A stretch of DNA of 32,279 nt from Alphaproteobacteria bacterium. Its GTDB lineage: Bacteria > Pseudomonadota > Alphaproteobacteria > Caulobacterales > Maricaulaceae. Below are positions 20,553 to 28,070 of this stretch, piece by piece; the first letter of the stretch is position 1, and each line of letters begins with the position of its first letter. The notes beneath the pieces were generated by a model. It searched no databases. It was given only the letters and a program-made list of their open reading frames with translations, and was not told the origin of the DNA. Location: positions 1 to 32,279 of the forward strand of contig WGNH01000020.1 of NCBI GenBank assembly GCA_016124665.1, written 5' to 3'. The translations under genes and the position numbers were made by a program.

Positions 20553-20800
20553 GACTGACCCTTCTGAAGGACAGACTTGGGCGTGGGCTCAGCGGTGATG
20601 CGATAGGTCGCGGCAATACCAACCCGATTGGCATGCAGGCGATCAAGACCGTATCCCGCCTTGCGAAGCCGGCTGAGTTCAGCGCGGACCGAATGTTCCT
20701 TCCAGTCGGTCAGGGCACAGAGTTTATAGACGCTGGCTCCATGTCTGGAGCGCAGCGCCTTGATGACATTGTCGCGTTTGGAAGATTTGACCTTGGCCAT
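20549..20800 (-). CDS. DUF3489-like small helix-turn-helix protein
   Basis: This is an 83-residue basic protein (MAKVKSSKRDNVIKALRSRH, then GASVYKLCALTDWKEHSVRAELSRLRKAGYGL) resembling DUF3489. The middle looks like a winged helix-turn-helix, so DNA binding is likely. ATG at 20800 fits the family better than the upstream ATG at 20890. It is the first of three coupled genes ending with the recombinase, and could be a recombination directionality factor or a regulator; this is inference. Confidence 0.8.
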   Translation of the reverse strand: MAKVKSSKRDNVIKALRSRHGASVYKLCALTDWKEHSVRAELSRLRKAGYGLDRLHANRVGIAATYRITAEPTPKSVLQKGQS

Positions 20801-20893
20801 GTGGGCCTCCCGGGGCTCTTGCGGTGACCACACTGGCACCGCTACCGGGATGAGCCCGCAAGGCGGGCGCGCCACCACACATGCTCGCAACAG

Positions 20894-21301
20894 CTACGAA
20901 GTCGAGCGCGTTTTGAGCAGTTTTTCGATTTCGTCCTGGGGTAGGCGGAGTTTCCGATAGATCTGCTCCAGGGATTGCCTGATATAATTGTCCCACTCGG
21001 CGTTGGCGTCGTCGATTTGCGGGCCGACCAACAAAAGTGTTCGCATGACATCGAGCAAGGCTGCGCGATTGCCGGTGAGGGCCTTTTTACACAGCGCCAA
21101 ATAGCTGGCTTCCAGCATGCGAAGCGTCTGCTTTCGTCCCGCCTTGTCCCGCGTTTTCACCGGCTCGGAAAGAATCCGGGCACTCTCCTCAATAAGCGCC
21201 GTGGTTTTCGCCTTACGCCCACGCGGATTACCGCTCTGCCCGGGCTTGAACTGGGAGTGCTTCGGGGGATGGCCATAGCCAATTTTGTCAGGTGTAGCCA
21301 T
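20894..21301 (-). CDS. DUF5681 family protein (second)
   Basis: This 135-residue protein has the DUF5681 opening GYGHPPKHSQFKPGQSGNPRGRK, a basic Gly-rich motif common in proteins next to phage-like genes, followed by a helical C-terminus. ATG at 21301 overlaps the preceding DUF5681 gene by 14 bases. The two neighbours share the KxGxSGNPxG motif but little else. Function is unknown. Confidence 0.82.
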   Translation of the reverse strand: MATPDKIGYGHPPKHSQFKPGQSGNPRGRKAKTTALIEESARILSEPVKTRDKAGRKQTLRMLEASYLALCKKALTGNRAALLDVMRTLLLVGPQIDDANAEWDNYIRQSLEQIYRKLRLPQDEIEKLLKTRSTS

Positions 21302-21710
21302 CGCGCTTATCGTCCTCCTTGAGGTGATCGGGGTATTCCATGCCCAGTTTTTCATAGAATTTTGGGCGGTTTCTCCGGTATTCAAACTGAGCCTCAGCGG
21401 CCTGTTGCGCGAAAAGCGAAGGCTGGTCCTTGGTGGCAATCTTTTGGATAGCTGAGACGAGTTTGATGGCCTGCGGGTCGCCCGACACCGACAACTCGCG
21501 CAGTTTAAGGGTCAGGGCTTCGAGCATCGTGACGCGCCGGCCTGAGCGGGCGATTGTAACGCGGCGCGCCAGCACCTTGGTGATCACGGACGAGGGGTTG
21601 TCGATTGTCTTCGGGGCCCCTTTCGGGTTGCCGGACTTACCCTTCTTGAATCGCTTGGATTTTGGCGGCTTCATATAGCCGGATGTGTGGGGGGTGAGGT
21701 CGTCGCTCAT
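21288..21710 (-). CDS. DUF5681 family protein (first)
   Basis: The 140-residue protein carries the same motif (KRFKKGKSGNPKGAPK) as its downstream neighbour and then a helical region ending in a Glu/Arg-rich tail (PSLFAQQAAEAQFEYRRNRP). Its start overlaps the stop of the methyltransferase gene by 4 bases. DUF5681 proteins are often found near phage packaging or methylase genes; no activity is assigned. Confidence 0.83.
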   Translation of the reverse strand: MSDDLTPHTSGYMKPPKSKRFKKGKSGNPKGAPKTIDNPSSVITKVLARRVTIARSGRRVTMLEALTLKLRELSVSGDPQAIKLVSAIQKIATKDQPSLFAQQAAEAQFEYRRNRPKFYEKLGMEYPDHLKEDDKRDGYT

Positions 21711-23074
21711 GCCGCTGCCCCCTTGGCCGCATTGTCGCCGCGGCGATCTGCGGCGACGTCCTCAAAGACCTGTCCGGTCGCTTCCAGCTTCGCATCAAGG
21801 CCGCAGGTATTAAGCGCGCGCCGGATGATGACATCGCAATAGGCCGGATCGATCTCGACCAGCCGGGCATGCCGCCGCGTCCGTTCAGCCGCGATGAGTG
21901 TTGACCCCGACCCGCCAAAGACATCCAGGACAATCTCACCGCGTTTCGTAACGTCCTTGATGACATCGGCTATAAGGGCGACCGGCTTGACGGTCGGGTG
22001 GAGCGCCAGGTCTTTCTGGCCGCGTCCAAACGCATTGACGCCCGGATAGGTCCACACATTGCTGCGATACCGGCCGGTATCGCCCAGCCCAAACGTATTG
22101 GTGTGGGCCGCTTTGCCTTTTTTGAAGACGAAGACCAACTCGTGCTGGGAGCGATAAAAGCTGCCCATCCCGGCATTGGTCTTGGCCCAGACGACCAAAT
22201 TCTTAAGCTCGGAATAGACCTGCCGGCCTGCGCTCAGCAGCTCGCCCACGTGGCGCCAGTCCATGCACACGAAATGAATGGACCCGTCCTTGGCATGATT
22301 GGCAGCCAGGGACAACGTCGTCTCGAGAAAGGCGGTGAACTGGTCTGGCGACATCTCGCCGGCCCCCATCGCGAACTCGCGGTGCTTGATCTTGCCGGAT
22401 CCGCAGACGTGCTTGTCGATCGGGACATTGTAGGGCGGGTCGGTAAAGACCATGTCGGCTTGGGTCTTGCCCATAAGCGCGGCCAGCACCTCGACCTTCA
22501 TGGCGTCGCCGCAGGTCAATCGGTGCTCACCGATCCGCCAGATGTCGCCCGCCTGCGTGACAGCCGGCCCATCATCTGCAGGCGGGATGTCATCATCGCT
22601 GTCCTCGCCGGGATCAGCCGGTGACAGGAGATTGTCGAGCTCAGCGGTCTCGAACCCGGTGATCTCGAGTTCGAAGTCGAGGTCCAGCGCGGCAAGCTCG
22701 CCGAGCTCGACCCGGAGTGCGTCAGTGTCCCAGCCTGCCAGTTCGGCGAGGCGATTGTCGGCAATTACGAGCGCGCGGCGCTCAGCCTCGGAGAGGTGGT
22801 CCAGCCGAACGGTCGGCACATCGCGCATCTTGGAGAGCTTTGCCGCAGCGAGCCGCCCATGTCCGGCGATAATCATATTGTCCGCGCCAACCAGGATCGG
22901 GTTGACGAACCCGAATTGCCGGATGGACGCGGCGATCTGGCAGATCTGCTTGTCAGAATGGGTACGTGCGTTTTGTCCGTAAGGGATGAGATCATCAACC
23001 TTGCGATAGATGATCTTTAGCCGGAGCGTGTCCGGCAATGTCGGCGCTGTCGCCGCGGGCTTCTTTCCAGGCAT
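21707..23074 (-). CDS. ParB-domain DNA methyltransferase (N4/N6, beta class)
   Basis: The 455-residue protein joins a ParB/Srx-like N-terminal domain (DLIPYGQNARTHSDKQI, then IIAGHGRLAAAKL, about residues 27-105) to a SAM-dependent methylase. Catalytic motif IV is TDPPYNV and the SAM-binding motif I is VFGGSGSTL; motif IV precedes motif I, which places it in the beta class of N4-cytosine/N6-adenine methylases. No restriction gene is adjacent, so it is an orphan methylase of a mobile element. ATG at 23074 has AGGAGG six bases upstream, better than TTG at 23077. A GC-rich hairpin without a T-run lies upstream at 23127-23143. Confidence 0.92.
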   Translation of the reverse strand: MPGKKPAATAPTLPDTLRLKIIYRKVDDLIPYGQNARTHSDKQICQIAASIRQFGFVNPILVGADNMIIAGHGRLAAAKLSKMRDVPTVRLDHLSEAERRALVIADNRLAELAGWDTDALRVELGELAALDLDFELEITGFETAELDNLLSPADPGEDSDDDIPPADDGPAVTQAGDIWRIGEHRLTCGDAMKVEVLAALMGKTQADMVFTDPPYNVPIDKHVCGSGKIKHREFAMGAGEMSPDQFTAFLETTLSLAANHAKDGSIHFVCMDWRHVGELLSAGRQVYSELKNLVVWAKTNAGMGSFYRSQHELVFVFKKGKAAHTNTFGLGDTGRYRSNVWTYPGVNAFGRGQKDLALHPTVKPVALIADVIKDVTKRGEIVLDVFGGSGSTLIAAERTRRHARLVEIDPAYCDVIIRRALNTCGLDAKLEATGQVFEDVAADRRGDNAAKGAAA

Positions 23075-23274
23075 CAATTACCTCCTTTGCCGAGCGCAAG
23101 CGACCGAAGCCGCACACGCAAGCTACCCCGCCAAAGCGGCGGGCTTGATGGGTGGGAATTGATGACAATTGATAACTGCGACTCACCACGAGTCGCCCCG
23201 CGAAGACGCTACACGAATCGCCCGTCCGGTCAAATGTTTGTGTTACTTCAGTGTGCCATTTCAATCGGTTGCGT

Positions 23275-23889
23275 TTAAACGCCCTCGTTGAGGTCAATGC
23301 CACAGGCGGTCAGCGCATCAAGGAAGCTGGCATCAGGCGCGAACTCACCCGTTGCTGATAGTGCGCGATTAGTTCCCACCATTCTGAATATGACGCGGTC
23401 AGCGCTTACTATCTGGCGCAGCAGCTCGCGTGCTTCCTCACCCTGCAAAGCGCGATAGTGTGATGAGGTCTGATTGATAACATTCATCGTTGTCTCAAAG
23501 GCGCGCTGTTGAACACCGGCGAGACCTGCGCTTTGCGTCGCGACTTCGTCGATTGGCGCGTCCTCCAAGCCCAATCGGATCGCGCTTCGATCGTCAACAC
23601 GAATTTGAACATCTCCGGAGATCGGAATTGCTGGCTCGGTCATGACGCCCGCACGTACTTCTTCATCACGGTTTTCTGCATAGAAGTGCAACGTGATACC
23701 GGCGCGGGTCGCATACCTCATTGCCGTTCTTTGCGACGGCGTGCCGTGAAGGACCTGGCAGACACGCGTATCGTCAAACTCATCGATCCGTTGCGATGCC
23801 TGCCAACTGAATTGGGCTGAGGTTGTTGCGCATGCCGACAGGCTTACGCCAGCTACCAGCCCACAGATTAGTTGCTGGGTTGAGTTCAT
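23275..23889 (-). CDS. Putative lipoprotein of unknown family
   Basis: The protein has 204 residues with an N-terminal signal and a lipobox LSAC (Cys at about residue 20), so it is probably anchored in the membrane by a lipid. The mature part begins ATTSAQFSWQ and is mixed alpha/beta with a cysteine near each end (DTRVCQV and TACGIDL); I recognise no domain. ATG at 23889 follows a strong GGAGGCGG site. Its promoter region carries two palindromic operators shared with the divergent XRE gene, so it is likely that regulator's target. Confidence 0.75.
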   Translation of the reverse strand: MNSTQQLICGLVAGVSLSACATTSAQFSWQASQRIDEFDDTRVCQVLHGTPSQRTAMRYATRAGITLHFYAENRDEEVRAGVMTEPAIPISGDVQIRVDDRSAIRLGLEDAPIDEVATQSAGLAGVQQRAFETTMNVINQTSSHYRALQGEEARELLRQIVSADRVIFRMVGTNRALSATGEFAPDASFLDALTACGIDLNEGV

Positions 23890-23902
23890 TTCCGCCTCCG
23901 TG

Positions 23903-23933
23903 ATCCCGAAATGGGATAATCCGAAAACGGGAT
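23903..23933. promoter_or_regulatory. Tandem palindromic operators between lipoprotein and XRE genes
   Basis: Two 15-base near-palindromes, ATCCCGAAATGGGAT (23903-23917) and ATCCGAAAACGGGAT (23919-23933), start 16 bases apart, close to one and a half helical turns. They share ATCC(C)GAAA..GGGAT. They lie directly before the ATG of the lipoprotein (23889) and 40 bases before that of the XRE regulator (23973), placing them where bound dimers could block both promoters. Assignment to the XRE protein is inferred from position. Confidence 0.8.
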
Positions 23934-23972
23934 TAGCTCTCATGGCTTTCGAAGTCCAGTCTAAGCTAGATC

Positions 23973-24233
23973 ATGCGCTATTCAACGCGATCCGAGGAAT
24001 ACCAGCGGCTACAGACGTGGCTGCGCAAAGCACGGCAGGACACAGGCCTCACGCAATTCGAGTTAGCGGAAAAGCTGGGCAGGCCACAATCATTTGTCGC
24101 GAAAATTGAGAGCGGTGAGCGGCGCGTTGATATCTTCGAATTTGTGCAGATATGCGAAGCGTTGGGCCTCAATCCAAATGAAGCTCTTATGGCAATCATC
24201 AATAAGGAAATTGATAGCCGGTTTCGTCGTTAA
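23973..24233 (+). CDS. XRE family helix-turn-helix regulator
   Basis: This 86-residue protein is essentially one Cro/CI-type helix-turn-helix domain (LRKARQDTGLTQFELAEKL, then GRPQSFVAKIESGERRVDI, EFVQICEALGLNP). It should bind DNA as a dimer. It is divergent from the lipoprotein gene, with paired palindromes between them, so autoregulation and repression of the neighbour are likely. The CRISPR leader candidate begins directly after its stop. Confidence 0.9.
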   Translation: MRYSTRSEEYQRLQTWLRKARQDTGLTQFELAEKLGRPQSFVAKIESGERRVDIFEFVQICEALGLNPNEALMAIINKEIDSRFRR

Positions 24234-24360
24234 TGCGAAACTGAACTACTTTCGTTGCTCAATAAAAGCCGCCGTAGGCCTATCATGTTGGGCAATCGAA
24301 GCGAGAGGTAGAATTTCGATTCCACCTTGCCATCTTAGCAAATGAAACAACCTCGACATT
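24234..24360 (+). other. Candidate CRISPR leader
   Basis: This 127-base stretch lies between the XRE stop and an 11-base relic of the CRISPR repeat. It is visibly richer in A and T than its surroundings and contains no gene. Because the array is transcribed on the plus strand and the relic is its most upstream repeat, this is where the leader should be. I could not identify a convincing promoter in it. Confidence 0.55.
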
Positions 24361-24371
24361 ATTGCGGCTGG
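24361..24371 (+). repeat. Relic of an outermost CRISPR repeat, cut by an insertion sequence
   Basis: ATTGCGGCTGG matches the first 11 bases of the array repeat (GTTGCGGCTGG) with one change at position 1, in the same orientation, and is followed at once by the left end of an IS3-family element. A chance 10-base match at exactly this spot is very unlikely. It shows that the array once extended further and that the element landed inside a repeat after position 11. Confidence 0.8.
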
Positions 24372-24612
24372 TGACGTGACCCCCTGATTTTCCTCCACAA
24401 GCGATTAGAGTCTGGCCTGAAGGAAGGACAGACGATGAAGCGCAAGAGATTTTCGGAAGAGCAGATCATTGGGGTGCTGAAGGAGGCGGAGGCGGGTGCG
24501 AAGACCGCTGATCTGGCCCGGCGGCACGGGGTGTCGGAAGCGACGATCTACAACTGGAAGGCCAAGTATGGCGGGCTGGAGGTATCCGAGGCCCGGCGGC
24601 TGCGGGATCTTG
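24372..24612 (+). mobile_element. Truncated left end of an IS3-family (IS407-like) element
   Basis: The element begins TGACGTGACCCCCTGATTTT, a typical left terminus of this IS group, contains the first 59 codons of its orfA and stops at 24612, where the first intact CRISPR repeat begins. The rest of orfA, all of orfB and the right inverted repeat are missing, so it cannot move by itself. It sits within the former first repeat of the array. Confidence 0.85.
24435..24612 (+). pseudogene. IS3-family transposase orfA, truncated
   Basis: The reading frame MKRKRFSEEQIIGVLKEAEA, then TADLARRHGVSEATIYNWKAKYGG, is the helix-turn-helix part of orfA, which binds the IS ends. It breaks after EARRLRDL, where intact copies continue with a leucine zipper. 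The frame runs on into the CRISPR repeats as an artificial fusion until a stop at 24780; those extra residues (CGWTSISKRLN units) are repeat sequence and not transposase. Confidence 0.9.
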
Positions 24613-26754
24613 GTTGCGGCTGGACCTCGATCTCTAAACGGCTAAACTCTTCGCGGCACCGGCCTTCGCCTTGCCCTTGTTGCGGCTGGACCTCGATCTC
24701 TAAACGGCTAAACTTGGTGCGCCGCATTCCCCGCAACACTGTTCGTTGCGGCTGGACCTCGATCTCTAAACGGCTAAACTGATGAAGTCCAGCTTGGCAC
24801 CATTGTTGCCGTTGCGGCTGGACCTCGATCTCTAAACGGCTAAACTATGCTTCCACCACGTCCAGTCGCCCGCATAGTTGCGGCTGGACCTCGATCTCTA
24901 AACGGCTAAACTATCGCGGGAGTCCTTTCTAGGGTTAAGCCGGTTGCGGCTGGACCTCGATCTCTAAACGGCTAAACTTCTGCATCGTGTTGCTATCCCG
25001 TCCGGGTTGTTGCGGCTGGACCTCGATCTCTAAACGGCTAAACTAATCGACGCTGACACAAGCACGTTCCGTCAGTTGCGGCTGGACCTCGATCTCTAAA
25101 CGGCTAAACTGCCGCGCCTGATTGAACCGCTCGGTGACAAGTTGCGGCTGGACCTCGATCTCTAAACGGCTAAACTATGCAGATTGTCGATGTGTGGAGC
25201 AATCAGTTGCGGCTGGACCTCGATCTCTAAACGGCTAAACTCGGCGACATGGAAGTTGCGCACGTCTATAAGTTGCGGCTGGACCTCGATCTCTAAACGG
25301 CTAAACTATACGTCTGCAGGTGCGAAAGTGCTCGGCAGTTGCGGCTGGACCTCGATCTCTAAACGGCTAAACTCCGTGGCTGGATGCTCCCGCAAGGATA
25401 CCGGTTGCGGCTGGACCTCGATCTCTAAACGGCTAAACTCCAGCGATGCAGCGGCGCGCGTCTCCGCTGTTGCGGCTGGACCTCGATCTCTAAACGGCTA
25501 AACTCGTTGGCTTTCGACGTTGATACAATGAGTGGTTGCGGCTGGACCTCGATCTCTAAACGGCTAAACTGGTTGCCATTATTGACACGACCGTATCAGG
25601 GTTGCGGCTGGACCTCGATCTCTAAACGGCTAAACTCGGGCCGAATGTCTTGCGCCGCACCGATCTGTTGCGGCTGGACCTCGATCTCTAAACGGCTAAA
25701 CTAAGCGCGGCCTGCAATGGAGCTCTCAATTGTTGCGGCTGGACCTCGATCTCTAAACGGCTAAACTTTTGGTCATTTCAAGCGAAACGAAAAGCGTTGC
25801 GGCTGGACCTCGATCTCTAAACGGCTAAACTTCGATCGGCGCGGTCTATCGTCAATACGATGTTGCGGCTGGACCTCGATCTCTAAACGGCTAAACTGCA
25901 AAACCGGAGGCCGAAGATGCGGACGCCGTTGCGGCTGGACCTCGATCTCTAAACGGCTAAACTAGGCCCTCGACGGTGACATGATCGCCCATGTGTTGCG
26001 GCTGGACCTCGATCTCTAAACGGCTAAACTCATCTGACTGGCCGGCCCGTCTGAACCGGTGTTGCGGCTGGACCTCGATCTCTAAACGGCTAAACTCGTG
26101 GTTTTGCGTTCAGCGGTGTGCCGGCCGTTGCGGCTGGACCTCGATCTCTAAACGGCTAAACTCAAGCCGAGTGACGGTCACCAGAACATTGAGTTGCGGC
26201 TGGACCTCGATCTCTAAACGGCTAAACTTCTGGTCCCCCAGATAGACCCGCATCAGAGTTGCGGCTGGACCTCGATCTCTAAACGGCTAAACTTTCGCCC
26301 TGCAGGGCGATGATGTCGTCCTTGTTGCGGCTGGACCTCGATCTCTAAACGGCTAAACTCATAGACGACCACGCCGGCCGCCGTGATGCGTTGCGGCTGG
26401 ACCTCGATCTCTAAACGGCTAAACTGCTCATGTCTCATCCCCGTCGCTGCCGCTGGTTGCGGCTGGACCTCGATCTCTAAACGGCTAAACTAAATGGCGA
26501 TCGCGGCTATATCGGCTTTGCGTTGCGGCTGGACCTCGATCTCTAAACGGCTAAACTCAGACCGCGCGGCGAACGCCGCCTCGCCCTGTTGCGGCTGGAC
26601 CTCGATCTCTAAACGGCTAAACTAGAAGTAGATGGAACTGCGAGAGAAGATAGTTGCGGCTGGACCTCGATCTCTAAACGGCTAAACTGTGTTGTCGTCA
26701 TCATATGTGGTCACCGAGGTTGCGGCTGGACCTCGATCTCTAAACGGCTAAACT
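24613..26754 (+). CRISPR. Type II-C CRISPR array: 33 repeats, 32 spacers
   Basis: The 36-bp repeat begins GTTGCGGCTGGACCTCGATC and ends CTCTAAACGGCTAAACT. I found 33 copies, all identical by eye, from 24613 to 26719 (start of the last). Of the 32 spacers most are 30 bases; some are 28, 29 or 31. Plus-strand transcription is supported by the tracrRNA anti-repeat, by the terminator at 26770 and by repeat orientation. The repeat end TAAACT, with TGGACC 16 bases upstream, resembles a promoter, as in some type II-C arrays. Hydrophobic or repeat-like reading frames inside it are not genes. Confidence 0.98.
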
Positions 26755-26769
26755 CGATCCCTGATCAAG

Positions 26770-26795
26770 CCCCTCAAATCGAGGGGTTTTTTCTT
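26770..26795 (+). terminator. Terminator of the CRISPR transcript
   Basis: CCCCTC (26770-26775) pairs with GAGGGG (26781-26786) across the loop AAATC and is followed by TTTTTTCTTT. It lies 15 bases after the last repeat and has a T-run only in the plus direction, so it ends the array transcript before it reaches the convergent cas2. Confidence 0.9.
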
Positions 26796-26827
26796 TATCC
26801 GGACCGGAAATGTTCCGCGCGAATTCG

Positions 26828-27169
26828 CTAGAACAGCGCGAGCTGATCTGGATTTTTGGCAGGGCGTTCGCCTTTTCTTCCGGTAAAGATTCGCGCATTT
26901 CCATACTGTTTGTCCGTCAGGGTCACGATATGGACCTTGCCCTTTTTGGGCAGGGAGTCCCGGATTCGTCCGATATGGGCTTCAGCGGTTTCCTTGCTCT
27001 CCGCGAAGCGGAGATAGACAGAAAACTGGGCCATCTCGAACCCCTGATCAAGCAGGAATTTGCGGAATTTTGTGGCCGCCTTGCGTTCGCCGGGCGTTCC
27101 CACAGGCAGATCAAACATCACATAAAGCCACATCATCCTGTATCCGCTAAGAGCTGGCCGCTTTTCCAT
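26828..27169 (-). CDS. cas2: CRISPR-associated endoribonuclease/adaptation protein Cas2
   Basis: This 113-residue protein has the Cas2 ferredoxin-like core (MMWLYVMFDLPVGTPGERK, then FLLDQGFEMAQFSVYLRF, then KVHIVTLTDKQYGNARIF); the conserved Asp is Asp20 in FDLP. With Cas1 it forms the integrase complex that inserts new spacers. ATG at 27169 lies directly after the cas1 stop and has GGAAG six bases upstream; starting at the two later ATG codons (about 27136) would give 102 residues. It ends 74 bases from the array, with which it converges. Confidence 0.95.
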   Translation of the reverse strand: MEKRPALSGYRMMWLYVMFDLPVGTPGERKAATKFRKFLLDQGFEMAQFSVYLRFAESKETAEAHIGRIRDSLPKKGKVHIVTLTDKQYGNARIFTGRKGERPAKNPDQLALF

Positions 27170-27170
27170 T

Positions 27171-28070
27171 TCAGGCTTCCAGCGGCAATATCCGCCGGGG
27201 CAGCTCCAGCCTTGTTGCCTTTCCGGCAAAACAATTGGCCAGAGACACGGCGACGCGTTGCAGGCAGACCCCGACCGGGCTGACGCCCTGTGCCGTGCTC
27301 ATATCAGTAATGAGAATGCGCGCCAGACCGGCCTTGGTTTCCTTGTTCACCTCGTCTGCGCCTTCGCTGACCAGATCATGGATCAGAAGGTCGGCAAGTG
27401 GCCGGAAGGGCTCCATCAGATCATCTGCCAGCGCAAAAGCATTGCCCCGCTGACGGTGGGCGAGACCAAAGCTGGGGTGCAGGCCGGCCGCCATGATGGC
27501 GCGCGCCGTTCCAGCCCGCAAAATGGTGTAGGTGTAATTCAGCATGGCATTGATACCGTGCGATGACCGGTCGCGGCGGAAATCCTTGCCGAACAAGAGC
27601 GGCCAGTAGCGGCGCGCCGCCTGTGCCTCGACATTGTCGGGATCGCCGGACCGGACCTTACGCGAGAGCAGATGAAAGCCTTGATGCGGGGCCTTGACAG
27701 ATTCCAGCGTTGCGCCCTGACTTTCGATCTTGGCGGAGACGATTTGCGCCCAGAGGCGCTTTTTCAGCGGTTTTCCCGCCGCGGCCTGGTCGGCCATCCG
27801 GCCCGCTTGTTCATAATGCCCCTCCGCACTCCACAGAAAGGCGGCGGGACGATGATTGGCTGCACAGAAGACGACCGGCGCACAGCGCTCGGCAAGCGCA
27901 ACCAGCAGATTATTGGAATATGTGATGCCATGAGCCGAAGCGATCACGGCGGTCACATCATCCAGCGGAATGCGGCCGATCTCGACACCATCGTCACTGA
28001 CGGTCAGGAAACCGCGCGATTTTGCCAGATGCCGTCCGTCCTCGGCGATCTCGACAATGCGGCCGGTCAT
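27171..28070 (-). CDS. cas1: CRISPR-associated integrase Cas1 (type II)
   Basis: The 299-residue protein has the beta-rich N-terminal domain (DDVTAVIASAHGITYSNNLLVALAERCAPVVFC) and the all-helical C-terminal catalytic domain. The metal ligands are visible as Glu148 (NVEAQAARRYW), His205 (GLAHRQ) and Asp217 with Glu220 (DDLMEPFRP). Its ATG shares one base with the cas9 stop (TGATG), so the two should be translated together. It inserts new spacers with Cas2. Confidence 0.97.
   Translation of the reverse strand: MTGRIVEIAEDGRHLAKSRGFLTVSDDGVEIGRIPLDDVTAVIASAHGITYSNNLLVALAERCAPVVFCAANHRPAAFLWSAEGHYEQAGRMADQAAAGKPLKKRLWAQIVSAKIESQGATLESVKAPHQGFHLLSRKVRSGDPDNVEAQAARRYWPLLFGKDFRRDRSSHGINAMLNYTYTILRAGTARAIMAAGLHPSFGLAHRQRGNAFALADDLMEPFRPLADLLIHDLVSEGADEVNKETKAGLARILITDMSTAQGVSPVGVCLQRVAVSLANCFAGKATRLELPRRILPLEA

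Noticed and set aside
22995-23303. 102-residue minus-strand frame overlapping the methyltransferase start
   Set aside because: It runs out of frame over the methylase start and its strong ribosome binding site; no family is recognisable.
24435-24782. Protein with repeated CGWTSISKRLN units, and similar frames at 25184, 25507, 25991 and on the minus strand
   Set aside because: The units are the translated CRISPR repeat, which happens to lack stops in several frames. They are not genes.
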